Source: Bacteroidota bacterium (lineage in GTDB: Bacteria; Bacteroidota; Rhodothermia; Rhodothermales; UBA10348). From it: 9,583 nt of DNA. The number at the start of each line of letters is the position of its first letter. The first letter of the stretch is position 1. This document shows positions 1-7,667 of the stretch, one piece after another. The notes beneath the pieces were generated by a model. The model searched no databases. It was not told the DNA's origin and saw only the letters and a program-made list of their open reading frames with translations. The position numbers and the translations under genes are program-made. Where the stretch lies: the NCBI GenBank assembly GCA_027620595.1, contig JAQCDI010000073.1:1-9583 (forward strand), given 5' to 3'.

Positions 1-1
1 C

Positions 2-1462
2 GACGGCAACCTGATCCTGCCCGATGCCGGCATGGTCCGCGTGGGCGGACTGACCCTGGCGGAGGCGCGCCTCAAGGCCACCGCGGCATTGCGCACGTTC
101 TATCAGGACGCACCCGCCGAAATCTCATTGGTCCAGTCCCGACAGTTCTATGTACACGTCACGGGGGCGGTGCCGGTACCCGGGCGATATCTGGCACTGC
201 CGGTTTCCCGGGTGTCCAATGTCCTGGAGCTCGCGTTCGCCGACACCTCCTCCCTGGCGTCCACCAACCCGGATTTCCAACCCTCGCTTCGCAATGTTGA
301 AGTGCGGCACACGGACGGAACGAGCAGCCGCATCGACATGGTGCGCTACCTGACCGCAGGAGAAACCGCATCCAATCCCTATCTCCGCGATGGGGATATC
401 GTGCACGTGCCCTCGTTCAATCCGGAATACCTTTCCGTTTCGATCGGTGGCCGCGTACCCTTCCCGGGCACCTATGAGTTCCGCCAGGGAGATACCCTGG
501 ATGACCTGCTGGCCATGGCCGGTGGCATCGCAACGGATGAGGGCGTGGAGCAGGTCGTACTGACCCGCCTGATCGGCGATCGCCCCGAGACCCGCTTCTT
601 CATGGCGGAACGGATCCACAACGGAGGAGGCGCCGAAGTGGCGCTGCAGGCGCTGGACGTGGTATCGGTCATTGAGCGGACCCAGGAACGCGGGCTGGTC
701 CGTCTCGAGGGCCATGTCGAAAGACCCGGAGCCTATCCCATCATTGATGGGGTTACCACATTGCAGGATCTGCTCGAGGCGGCCGGCGGTGTGCGAAACG
801 ATGCCCTGGTTCGTGGCGCCTACCTCGAACGGCGTTCCCTTCCTGATCCGGCCCCTCAGGCCACGCCGGACCGGAATACCGGTATGCGTCAGGCCGCGCG
901 CCAGATGGCCCGGGTGGATACAGCGGCCATATTCCAGCGTCTGCGTCTTACCGATCTGGATTTCATGAGTCGCAGCTATTTTGCCCGCGAGCTGAGCTTC
1001 CAACATCGGGTCAGCATCAATCTGCCCTCCGTCCTCGACGGATCCTCTGATCCGATCATCCTGCGCTCGGGAGACCGCCTCTTCGTTCCACGTGACGAGC
1101 AGTCTGTCTATATCCTCGGCCAGGTCCTCCAGCCCGGATACCTTTCCCTCGTCCCCGGTCAACCGGCCAGCTACTATCTGGCGCGGGCCGGCGGAGTGTC
1201 TGCCGTAGCGGGCAAGACCGTAATCATCAATCCGGCTACCGGTGCCGTGAGCGAGGATCTGACCTCGGAATTGCACTCCGGCGATCTGGTGTTCGTCGAC
1301 ACGCGGATCAACGTGGCCGGCGACCCCGAACTCGAACGACTGAACATCGAGCGGGATCGCTCACGTTCCAATGCCCGGATCCAGACCATGCAGGCCCTGA
1401 TCCAGGGGGTCGGGACCTTGGCATCCTTGATTACCCTCATCATCACCATCCGGCGCAACTGA
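2..1462 (+). CDS. Outer-membrane polysaccharide export protein, Wza-like with SLBB repeats (5' partial)
   Basis: This is the C-terminal part of a polysaccharide biosynthesis/export lipoprotein-type porin that would carry polymer across the outer membrane. The frame is open from base 2, and the codons before the ATG at 32 already encode family sequence (DGNLILPDAG followed by MVRVGGLTLAEAR, the end of the Poly_export domain). The true start, signal peptide and lipobox are therefore upstream and the ATG at 32 is internal. Counting from that Met, four SLBB beta-grasp units are visible: about 39-126 (VTGAVPVPGRY), 134-215 (IGGRVPFPGTYEF then AMAGGI), 221-355 (LEGHVERPGAYP then EAAGGV) and 358-424 (ILGQVLQPGYL then ARAGGV). 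The third holds a helical, proline-containing insert at about 270-330. Residues 452-473 are a hydrophobic/amphipathic helix ending IRRN, matching the outer-membrane helix position of Wza. A 22-bp gap separates it from the chain-length gene. The family is clear; the polymer exported is unknown. Confidence 0.93.
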   Translation, partial: DGNLILPDAGMVRVGGLTLAEARLKATAALRTFYQDAPAEISLVQSRQFYVHVTGAVPVPGRYLALPVSRVSNVLELAFADTSSLASTNPDFQPSLRNVEVRHTDGTSSRIDMVRYLTAGETASNPYLRDGDIVHVPSFNPEYLSVSIGGRVPFPGTYEFRQGDTLDDLLAMAGGIATDEGVEQVVLTRLIGDRPETRFFMAERIHNGGGAEVALQALDVVSVIERTQERGLVRLEGHVERPGAYPIIDGVTTLQDLLEAAGGVRNDALVRGAYLERRSLPDPAPQATPDRNTGMRQAARQMARVDTAAIFQRLRLTDLDFMSRSYFARELSFQHRVSINLPSVLDGSSDPIILRSGDRLFVPRDEQSVYILGQVLQPGYLSLVPGQPASYYLARAGGVSAVAGKTVIINPATGAVSEDLTSELHSGDLVFVDTRINVAGDPELERLNIERDRSRSNARIQTMQALIQGVGTLASLITLIITIRRN

Positions 1463-1484
1463 GCCCCTCATCCGCGAAACGCCC

Positions 1485-2690
1485 ATGTCTTCTACCGAAT
1501 CCAATCCGGTACCCGCGCGGCTTGAATCCGTGAGCCAGGAAGGCGAACACGCCTGGTGGGACCTCCTGGGAGCCCTGTATCGCTGGCGACGCTTCATCGT
1601 GGCCGTAACGGCTGTTGTGGCGGTGGCCGCGGTGGTCATCTCCCTCCTGCTGCCGAACTGGTTCAAGGCGTCCTCCCGCCTGCTCCTGCCCGCTTCTTCC
1701 TCCGGTGGCCTGGCCAGCGCGCTCCTAGGAGACATCTCCTCGGCCGCCCAGTCCCTCCTCGGCGGCGGAGGCGGAGACTACGTCCGGTACATGGCCATCC
1801 TGACCAGCCGTGCCGTGATGGACGATGTGATCCGCGAGTTCGACCTGGTGACCGTCTACGAGATGCAGGACGAGGAATTCCCGGTGGATGAGGCGCGCGA
1901 GGACCTGGAGGACAACGTGGAATTCGTTGTGGATCAGGAATACGACTTTTTCGCGGTGGAAGTCCAGGACAAGGATCCGCAGCGCGCCGCGGATATGGCC
2001 AATTTCTTCGTGGCCAAGCTCGAGGAGATCAACAACCAGCTCTCCAAACAGTCGGCCGGGAATTTCCGGGCCTACGTCGAGCACCGGTATGAACTGGCCC
2101 ATCTGGATCGTCAGGCGATGCTCGACTCGCTGGCTGCCTTCCAGCGGGAATTCGGGGTGATCGATCTGGAGGCGCAGACCGAGGCGTTCTTCACCCAGTT
2201 GGCCGAAATGCGCGCCGACGCCGTGGGACTGGAAATCCAACTGAACTCGCTGGAGTCCCAGTTCGGGGAAAGCAACCGGCAGGTCCAGAACCTGCGCTCG
2301 CTCGTCACGGCGGCCAACGATCGCTACAATGAGGCCCTCGACGGCGCCGAAGCCGTATTGCCCGTATCCCGCGAAGCCGCGCCGGAAATGGTTCGCCAGT
2401 ACCTGGATCTGACGCTTGAGCGTACCATCCAGGAGCGGATCCTGGAGCTGGTGGCCCCCATGCTCGAACAGGCCCGTTTCGAGGAAGAGCGGGAATCCCA
2501 AGCCCTGCAGGTCGTGGACTCGGCGGTGGCGCCGTCCAAGAAGTTCAAACCCAAGCGCAGCATCATCTGCATTGCTGCCACCCTGTCGGGATTCATCCTG
2601 GCTGTCCTGTTTGCGCTCGTGATGGACTGGTGGGACCGGCGTTTTGCCGCTTTCGCAGAGCGCCTGCGCCAGGCTTCCGCGCGGACCTGA
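1485..2690 (+). CDS. Wzz/GumC-like polysaccharide chain-length determinant (co-polymerase), no kinase domain
   Basis: The 401-residue inner-membrane protein has the layout of a polysaccharide co-polymerase, which sets chain length and bridges the polymerase to the outer-membrane exporter. A cytoplasmic N-terminus (1-36) leads to a first membrane segment at about 37-56. A periplasmic Wzz domain follows, with a glycine-rich stretch (73-97) and the family-like segment YMAILTSRAVMDDVI (102-116). Long helical coiled-coil stretches occupy about 165-285 and 300-345. The proline-rich motif before the second membrane segment is plain (AVAPSKKFKPKRS, 347-359), with TM2 at about 360-380 and a short tail starting DWWDRR. 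There is no Walker A motif or tyrosine-rich tail, so it is not a Wzc-type BY-kinase; a separate kinase could be elsewhere. The ATG at 1485 gives a sensible cytoplasmic N-terminus, although no Shine-Dalgarno sequence precedes it. It lies 22 bp after the export gene and probably shares its transcript. Confidence 0.92.
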   Translation: MSSTESNPVPARLESVSQEGEHAWWDLLGALYRWRRFIVAVTAVVAVAAVVISLLLPNWFKASSRLLLPASSSGGLASALLGDISSAAQSLLGGGGGDYVRYMAILTSRAVMDDVIREFDLVTVYEMQDEEFPVDEAREDLEDNVEFVVDQEYDFFAVEVQDKDPQRAADMANFFVAKLEEINNQLSKQSAGNFRAYVEHRYELAHLDRQAMLDSLAAFQREFGVIDLEAQTEAFFTQLAEMRADAVGLEIQLNSLESQFGESNRQVQNLRSLVTAANDRYNEALDGAEAVLPVSREAAPEMVRQYLDLTLERTIQERILELVAPMLEQARFEEERESQALQVVDSAVAPSKKFKPKRSIICIAATLSGFILAVLFALVMDWWDRRFAAFAERLRQASART

Positions 2691-2718
2691 GGCCCGGACG
2701 GTGGCCGATGCCATCCAT

Positions 2719-4152
2719 ATGACCCCGTCCGGTCCTTCCGACCGGTGGCTGGGCGCCTGGGGCACCTTCCTCATCCGGGGAGCCTTCGGCTTTGCCCTGT
2801 TCGTCCTCTTGTATCTGACATGGGCGGCACCGGAGATCCTGCCGTTCCTGCCGATCGTGATGCTCGGTGGCGCCGGCCTGGTTTTCCTGTTCCAGCGCCC
2901 CCTGCTGAACCTCGGCGTCGTGATGTGCGGCTTTGCCACAATCGTCGGGTTCAAAGCCGGATTGCAGGCCGAAGAAGCCCTCTACGGGCTGTATTACCTG
3001 TTCTTCCTGGCCTACTGGTTCTTTACGCGATCCATCCTCAATGGAGAAACCGTGTGCCGGACGAGGGAGGAGCGCGTCCTCCTGATGTTCCTCGTTTTTG
3101 TCACACTGACCGTTCCGGTGTCCTTCCTCTTCGAGGTATACCCCGGCGATCTGATGGGCGAGTGGCTGAGCCTGACCATGCTGGGCTTCTACTGGCCCAT
3201 CAGGGAGGCAGTGGAGAAGCATCCCAAGGGGCTGCGCGTCGTAATCGGCAGCGTCATGTTCGTCGGGCTTTTCGTGTTGGCTCGCAACCTGCTCGAATAC
3301 CGGAGCGACCTGGCCAACGCAGAAGCCCTCTGGCAGATTGCCACGAGCCGGGCCATTGCCAATGAGTCCTTGCTCATGGTGCCGGCGCTCTTCAGCATCG
3401 TGCTGTTCCTCAGGACCAAGTCCTGGTGGGGACGTGCCTTCTTCCTGACCATGGTGCTGGGATTGTTCGCTGGGCTCATCCTGACGCAGAGCCGGGCCTA
3501 CTGGGTGGCCTTCTTCCTGGGCGCAGGCGTGACATTCCTGTTCGTTCCCATGAAGGATCGCGTCCGCATGCTGACAGTGGGCATCCTTTCCGCCACCGGC
3601 GTATTTGCCCTGGCCTGGTTCGTGCTGGGAGACTATCTGTTGTTGGTGTTGACGGGGCTGTTGGATCGCTTCCTGACGCTTGAAACGGCGGTTACCAAGG
3701 ATATTTCCCTGATCAACCGCTTCCTCGAGGCCAAAGGCGTATGGAAGCACATCCAGGTGAACCCCATCCTGGGACACGGCATGGGCGTGCCCTACCGGTT
3801 CTTCAACATCACGTACATGTACTCGGAGGTGAAGACCTTCGTGCACAATGGGTACGTGGCGCTGTGGTTCAAATTCGGCATCTGGGGCCTGGGCATGATG
3901 CTCTTCCTGATGATCCGCTTCTGGATGATCTCCTTCGGAACGTGGTGGAAAAAACTGGCCGCGCCCGTACCGGCCATCGTTTCGCTGGCCATAACGGGCG
4001 CCATTACCGCCCTTGCCGTGACGGCCACGACCGCCAATCCATTCTACCAGAACGACCTCATGTTCATGTATGCGGTGCTCTGGGGCATGGTGGGGGGTAT
4101 CCGCGCCGGCGGCCGAGCGAGCCTTGGCGAGCGAGGCCGCGCGCATGGCTGA
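2719..4152 (+). CDS. Wzy/O-antigen ligase family membrane protein (probable polysaccharide polymerase)
   Basis: The 477-residue polytopic protein has roughly ten to twelve hydrophobic segments. Two hallmarks of the Wzy_C/O-antigen ligase family are visible: LTQSRAYWVAF (255-265), and, after NPILGHGMG (348-356), VHNGYVALWFKFGIWGLG (375-392). Between them lies a mainly hydrophilic stretch (about 313-375), fitting the large periplasmic loop that carries catalytic Arg/His residues in this family. It probably joins lipid-linked repeat units in the periplasm; ligation of a finished chain is the alternative, but the neighbouring Wzz and Wzx genes favour polymerase. Start choice is uncertain. The frame is open from an ATG at 2644 inside the previous gene, and a GTG at 2701 has a GAGG 8 bp upstream. 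I chose the ATG at 2719 because it puts a short polar N-terminus before TM1 (about 14-33) and avoids overlap. The Arg/Gly-rich C-terminal tail overlaps the next gene by 8 bp. Confidence 0.88.
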   Translation: MTPSGPSDRWLGAWGTFLIRGAFGFALFVLLYLTWAAPEILPFLPIVMLGGAGLVFLFQRPLLNLGVVMCGFATIVGFKAGLQAEEALYGLYYLFFLAYWFFTRSILNGETVCRTREERVLLMFLVFVTLTVPVSFLFEVYPGDLMGEWLSLTMLGFYWPIREAVEKHPKGLRVVIGSVMFVGLFVLARNLLEYRSDLANAEALWQIATSRAIANESLLMVPALFSIVLFLRTKSWWGRAFFLTMVLGLFAGLILTQSRAYWVAFFLGAGVTFLFVPMKDRVRMLTVGILSATGVFALAWFVLGDYLLLVLTGLLDRFLTLETAVTKDISLINRFLEAKGVWKHIQVNPILGHGMGVPYRFFNITYMYSEVKTFVHNGYVALWFKFGIWGLGMMLFLMIRFWMISFGTWWKKLAAPVPAIVSLAITGAITALAVTATTANPFYQNDLMFMYAVLWGMVGGIRAGGRASLGERGRAHG

Positions 4153-5302
4153 TCCCGCTGCAAGGGTGACCTACGTCACCCGGTTCGTTCCCGCCTATCG
4201 CTGGCCCGTCCTCCGCGCCTTCAATGAACGGCTGGGCGGCGGCCTGACGGTGGCTTCGGGCGAACCGCCGGGCGGATCCTCGCTGCGAAGCCTGTCGGCC
4301 GAGGCGCCGGATCTGGCGCAGCTGTCCCTGCGCAACCGATGGGTCCGGGGTGAGGCCCTGCACTGGCAGTCCTTCGATCCTGTTTTCCGGGCGAACCCCG
4401 GGCCGGACGTCCTGCTGGTCGAGGAGTCCCCGCGCACGCTGTCCCTGCGACCCCTGATCCGCGCTTCCCATCGCCGCGGCATCCCAGTGGCCCTGTGGGG
4501 GCACTTCTCCTCTATCGACCGGGGTGTGAGCAACGCCACGTGGCGGGATCGGTACCGCCTGGAAACCGCGCGCCGTGCGGATGCCGTGGTGGCCTACACC
4601 GACGAGCTCGGGACTGCCTTGCGCCCGCTGCTGGAAGGAACGCCTGTTTTCTCCGCGCGCAATACCCTGGATACCGATACCCTTTTCCCGTTGGGAGACA
4701 CCCTCCAGGCGGAAGGACGTACCCGGATCCGGCAGCGTTTGGGCCTGCCCGATGTCCCGACCATCCTGTTCCTGGGGCGTTTGATTGCTGCCAAGGGTGT
4801 CCTTCGCGTGGTGGACGTGGCCCGACAGGTGGCCGCGGAGAGGGGCCAACCGAGCTCCCTCGTCGTGGTGGGTGACGGTCCCGAACGGGCGGCCCTCGAG
4901 CAGGCCGCCCTGGCAGCCGGCGTCAAGCTCCACTGCACAGGTGCCCTCGTTGACGCACAGGCTTCTGCGCCATGGATTGCCGCTTCGGATGTACTGCTCA
5001 ATCCGGGATACCTCGGCCTGTCGGTCAATCATGCCTTCGCGCTGGGCGTACCGGTCGTGGCCCCCGCCCCCGGCCCCAATGGCACTGGACACAGCCCGGA
5101 GTGGGCGTATGTCCGCGATGGCCACAACGGTGTGCTTGCGACATCGAACGCGGCCCATGACCTGACTGCCGGCGTGTTGACCGTCCTGGCGGACGCCGAA
5201 GGATTCGGCCGCCGGGCCGCCGCCTTTGCGCGCGAGCATCTTTCCATGGCCCGAATGGTGGATGGGCTCATGGAAGCCGTTGGCTACCTTGCCGGACGAT
5301 GA
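4145..5302 (+). CDS. GT-B glycosyltransferase, GT4-like, with non-canonical E-x7-E region
   Basis: The 385-residue soluble or membrane-associated enzyme would transfer a sugar from a nucleotide donor to the growing lipid-linked unit in the cytoplasm. The N-terminal Rossmann half starts VTYVTRFVPAYRWPVLRAF (8-26), resembling acceptor-side domains of group 1 transferases. The C-terminal half carries ILFLGRLIAAKGV (207-219), VVVGDGPER (240-248) and NPGYLGLSVNHAFALGVPVV (286-305), all at usual GT4 positions. In the last block the two glutamates of the common E-x7-E motif appear to be replaced by Gly288 and His296 when aligned on the following G-x-P; a GLSV-x-HAF version is known to me in a subset of GT4 enzymes. 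The ATG at 4145 overlaps the polymerase gene by 8 bp and has GAGG (4133-4136) 8 bp upstream. The longer frame from 4070 would add 25 residues lying over the polymerase coding end. Donor and linkage cannot be read from sequence. Confidence 0.9.
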   Translation: MADPAARVTYVTRFVPAYRWPVLRAFNERLGGGLTVASGEPPGGSSLRSLSAEAPDLAQLSLRNRWVRGEALHWQSFDPVFRANPGPDVLLVEESPRTLSLRPLIRASHRRGIPVALWGHFSSIDRGVSNATWRDRYRLETARRADAVVAYTDELGTALRPLLEGTPVFSARNTLDTDTLFPLGDTLQAEGRTRIRQRLGLPDVPTILFLGRLIAAKGVLRVVDVARQVAAERGQPSSLVVVGDGPERAALEQAALAAGVKLHCTGALVDAQASAPWIAASDVLLNPGYLGLSVNHAFALGVPVVAPAPGPNGTGHSPEWAYVRDGHNGVLATSNAAHDLTAGVLTVLADAEGFGRRAAAFAREHLSMARMVDGLMEAVGYLAGR

Positions 5303-6429
5303 GGACCGCTTCGGATCGACATATCATCCTGATCGGGCGCTTCCCGCCCCCAACCGACGGGCAAGCGCAGGCCACGCTGCGGCTTGCGCAAGATCTGGCC
5401 CCGGTTTGGCAGGTACACGCCGTGGATACCATGATCCCCGCCGAGGCCCCGGCCCTGGAGAAAATCCGGCACTATCGGCGCATCGGACGCGCCTTCCAGG
5501 CGCAGCTCGATGCCCACCCGGATGCCCCCGTCGTCTGGACCTCGATTTCGCCCGAGCCGGCCGGACACTGGCGGGATCTGATGACCATTTTCCCGCGGAT
5601 CCGGAGCCGGACCGTGGTGGCCGTAGTGCATTGGGGCAAGTTTGCGGAGGTGTTTTCCCATCCGGGGACCCGGTTCAGTGCGCGGCGCCGCATCCCGGCC
5701 CTGTTCCGGACGGTGTTCACGGCGCAGGTGCTCTCGGACGCCTGTGCGCCCTGGATCCCCGAGCGGCGCCGCGCCGTGATCCCCAATACCCTGGATGCCG
5801 CGATGATTCCCGATGCCGATACCGTGGCCCGGCGAAGGGCGGCAGGGCCACCGGTGCGTCCGCGTATCCTTTTCGTGGCCAACATGTTACCGCAGAAGGG
5901 ATGGCCTGATGTGCTGGAGGCCACAGCCCGTCTGCAGGCGGATGGACTCCGGGCGGACTGGGTGTTTGCCGGCGCCTGGCCCGACGAGGCCACCCGGGCT
6001 GCATTCCATGCCCAGGTGGACCAGCATGGACTTTCCGATTGCGTGACGCACCTGGGCGCCGTGGTGGACCGGGGTGTGCTGGCGGCCGAATACCTGGCCG
6101 CCGACCTTTTCGTATTGCCGTCCTGGCTCCGTGAAGCCCAGCCGCTGACCATCATGGAGGCCATGGCAGCCGGCGTCCCTTGTGTGGTGGCCGATGACGG
6201 CGGCATGCCGGACCTGATTGGTGCCTCCGACCCGCACCCCGCCGGCGTGGCTGTGCCGGTCCGCCAACCGGATCGGCTGGCAGAGGACATCAGGGGGGTG
6301 CTGGAACCCGGGGCCTGGGCCCGCGCGTCGGCCGCAGCCCGCACCCGGTTCGAAGAACGGTTCGCCCCCCAATCCGTGTCCAGGCAATGGGGCCGCTTGC
6401 TTGACGAAGCCATGGAGGCCGCTCCATGA
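5299..6429 (+). CDS. GT4 family glycosyltransferase (canonical E-x7-E)
   Basis: The 376-residue GT-B enzyme is predicted to add a sugar to the polysaccharide repeat unit in the cytoplasm. The N-terminal domain opens with a short strand and a glycine/proline loop (HIILIGRFPPPTDGQA, 8-23), typical of the acceptor-side Rossmann fold. The interdomain region has IPNTLD (161-166). The C-terminal donor domain begins RILFVANMLPQKGW (189-202) and contains DLFVLPSWLREAQPLTIMEA (269-288). In that block Glu279 and Glu287 form a complete E-x7-E, followed by AGVPCVVADDGGMPDLI. Family and fold are therefore well supported; donor sugar and linkage are not deducible. The ATG overlaps the stop of the preceding transferase as ATGA (5299-5302), with no clear Shine-Dalgarno, so translation probably depends on coupling. 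It also ends in an ATGA overlap with the flippase gene. Together the two transferases would account for at least two glycosidic bonds of the unit; others would have to come from genes outside the window. Confidence 0.93.
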   Translation: MRTASDRHIILIGRFPPPTDGQAQATLRLAQDLAPVWQVHAVDTMIPAEAPALEKIRHYRRIGRAFQAQLDAHPDAPVVWTSISPEPAGHWRDLMTIFPRIRSRTVVAVVHWGKFAEVFSHPGTRFSARRRIPALFRTVFTAQVLSDACAPWIPERRRAVIPNTLDAAMIPDADTVARRRAAGPPVRPRILFVANMLPQKGWPDVLEATARLQADGLRADWVFAGAWPDEATRAAFHAQVDQHGLSDCVTHLGAVVDRGVLAAEYLAADLFVLPSWLREAQPLTIMEAMAAGVPCVVADDGGMPDLIGASDPHPAGVAVPVRQPDRLAEDIRGVLEPGAWARASAAARTRFEERFAPQSVSRQWGRLLDEAMEAAP

Positions 6430-7667
6430 GCCGGATCCTGAAGAACATGGGGTGGTTGGCAGCGCCCAACGCGCTGGTGAAGCCGCTGTGGTTCATTTTC
6501 ATCACGTATGTCTGCATCCGGTTCATGGGACTGGAGCAGTACGGCGTGCTGACGGCCGCGCTGGCGCTCATGAGCATCTGTGACGGTTCGCTCAATCTGG
6601 GCACGTCGGTGTACACCGTCCGGGAGGTGGCGCGGCAGCGGGATCGATCCGAACTGTTCTTCTCGAACCTGCTGGTGGCGCGCATGGTGCTCTCCCTCGT
6701 GGCGGTTGCCACGGGCCTTGGCATCCGTTGGATGCTGGGCACCGGCGCCATGGATGTCGTGCTGTTTGCAGGCACGTATGTCTTTTTCCGCAATCTGCTG
6801 GAATACTGCCGCGCCCTCTTCCAGAGCCATGAGCTGTTCCACGTCGAGGCCGCCTCGACTGTGCTCGAGAAAGTGCTGGTTGTGGCCGGTGGCAGTTGGG
6901 CCCTCCTGCTTGAGCCCGACGCAGCGGCGGGCCTTCTGGGCATGAGTGCCGGCATGGCGCTCACATTCGCGGGCACACTGGTCTGGACCACGCGACGACT
7001 GACGGCCGTCCGTTTTGATCTCATCTCCTGGGACTTCTACCGCAAAGCCCTGCCGCACGCCCTGCCATTGGGCCTCTCCTCCCTGTTCGTCCTGCTCTAT
7101 TACCGCACGGACAGCATCATGCTCGAAACGATGGAAGGTGCCCTGGTCACCGGGCAGTACGGCCTCGCCTTCCGGATCACGGAAGCCATGATCCTGCTGC
7201 CGTACATCGCCACGGTGGTGCTCCTTCCCCGGATGTCCGCCCTTTTCGAATCCGACGCGAAGGCCTTCTCGCGGCTCTTCCGGCGGGGGCTTTGGGGGAC
7301 AGCCGGTGCGGCGGCCATGGCTGCGGCCGTCGTGTGGGCATTGGCGCCATGGATCATCGGTCTGCTCGATGGCAGCGCCGATGCCGAGCCGTCGGTGGGT
7401 CTGCTGCGCGTCCTGCTCCTGTCGTTCGTGCTCAACAGCATCAACCAGATCGGAACGACCCATTTGACGGCCACCCACCAGCAGAACCGGCTGGCCATCG
7501 TCCTGGCCGCGGCAGCAGTGGCCAACATCGTGCTGAACCTCCTCCTGATCCCGGATTTTTCTGCCGCCGGCGCGGCCTGGGCCACCGTCATCACCCAGGT
7601 CCTCATCCTGGCCGGATTCCTTCCGGCGTTGCGCCGGCCCTCCGGAACGCACGCTTCAGCCTCCTGA
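6426..7667 (+). CDS. Wzx-type polysaccharide flippase (MOP superfamily)
   Basis: The 413-residue integral membrane protein, with about twelve hydrophobic segments spread over its whole length, fits the PST/Wzx branch of the MOP exporter superfamily. It would move undecaprenyl-linked repeat units from the cytoplasmic to the periplasmic face of the inner membrane. Supporting sequence includes an N-terminal segment MSRILKNMGWLAAPNALVKP followed by TM1, the mid-protein YYRTDSIMLETM (225-236; this Tyr-Arg-Thr-Asp segment is typical in position), ITEAMILLPYIATVVLLPRMS (251-271, in two pieces around Pro259), and the C-terminal ANIVLNLLLIPDFSAAGAAW (366-385), the N-x-x-L-I-P...GAA pattern of polysaccharide flippases. 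Length matches the family. The start overlaps the previous stop as ATGA (6426-6429), and a good Shine-Dalgarno GGAGG lies at 6414-6418, 7 bp upstream, which fixes this ATG. It is the last gene of the tightly overlapping block and is followed by a 155-bp gap. Confidence 0.9.
   Translation: MSRILKNMGWLAAPNALVKPLWFIFITYVCIRFMGLEQYGVLTAALALMSICDGSLNLGTSVYTVREVARQRDRSELFFSNLLVARMVLSLVAVATGLGIRWMLGTGAMDVVLFAGTYVFFRNLLEYCRALFQSHELFHVEAASTVLEKVLVVAGGSWALLLEPDAAAGLLGMSAGMALTFAGTLVWTTRRLTAVRFDLISWDFYRKALPHALPLGLSSLFVLLYYRTDSIMLETMEGALVTGQYGLAFRITEAMILLPYIATVVLLPRMSALFESDAKAFSRLFRRGLWGTAGAAAMAAAVVWALAPWIIGLLDGSADAEPSVGLLRVLLLSFVLNSINQIGTTHLTATHQQNRLAIVLAAAAVANIVLNLLLIPDFSAAGAAWATVITQVLILAGFLPALRRPSGTHASAS

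Noticed and set aside
125..1276. Minus-strand open frame of 383 codons opposite the export gene
   Set aside because: It overlaps four clear SLBB repeats on the + strand and shows no recognisable motif of its own.
1725..2954. Minus-strand open frame of 409 codons opposite the Wzz-like gene and the start of the Wzy-like gene
   Set aside because: It crosses two supported + strand genes, and its Gly/His/Leu/Val-rich translation has no coherent domain.
4115..4135. Direct repeat of GAGCGAG near the end of the Wzy-like gene
   Set aside because: Only 7 bp repeated once within a coding Arg/Gly tail; the second copy contributes a possible ribosome-binding site, but it is not a meaningful repeat element.
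2593..4146. Minus-strand open frame of 517 codons opposite the Wzy-like gene
   Set aside because: The translation is full of His, Gln and Glu, the mirror of a hydrophobic membrane protein; no domain, signal peptide or independent gene context.
4064..5239. Minus-strand open frame of 391 codons opposite the first transferase
   Set aside because: Shadow of a clear GT4 gene; low-complexity Gly/Gln/Arg composition.
7621..7647. Hairpin at the end of the flippase gene (CCGGCG, loop TTG, CGCCGG; plus an outer TTCCGG/CCGGAA pair)
   Set aside because: It lies within coding sequence encoding a Pro/Ala/Leu/Arg C-terminus, has no T-run, and such pairs are common in high-GC DNA.
5472..7652. Very long minus-strand open frame (726 codons) opposite the transferase and flippase genes
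   Set aside because: It lies antisense to two well-supported genes; its translation is Gly/Gln/Arg/His-rich with no recognisable domain, as expected from codon bias in high-GC DNA.
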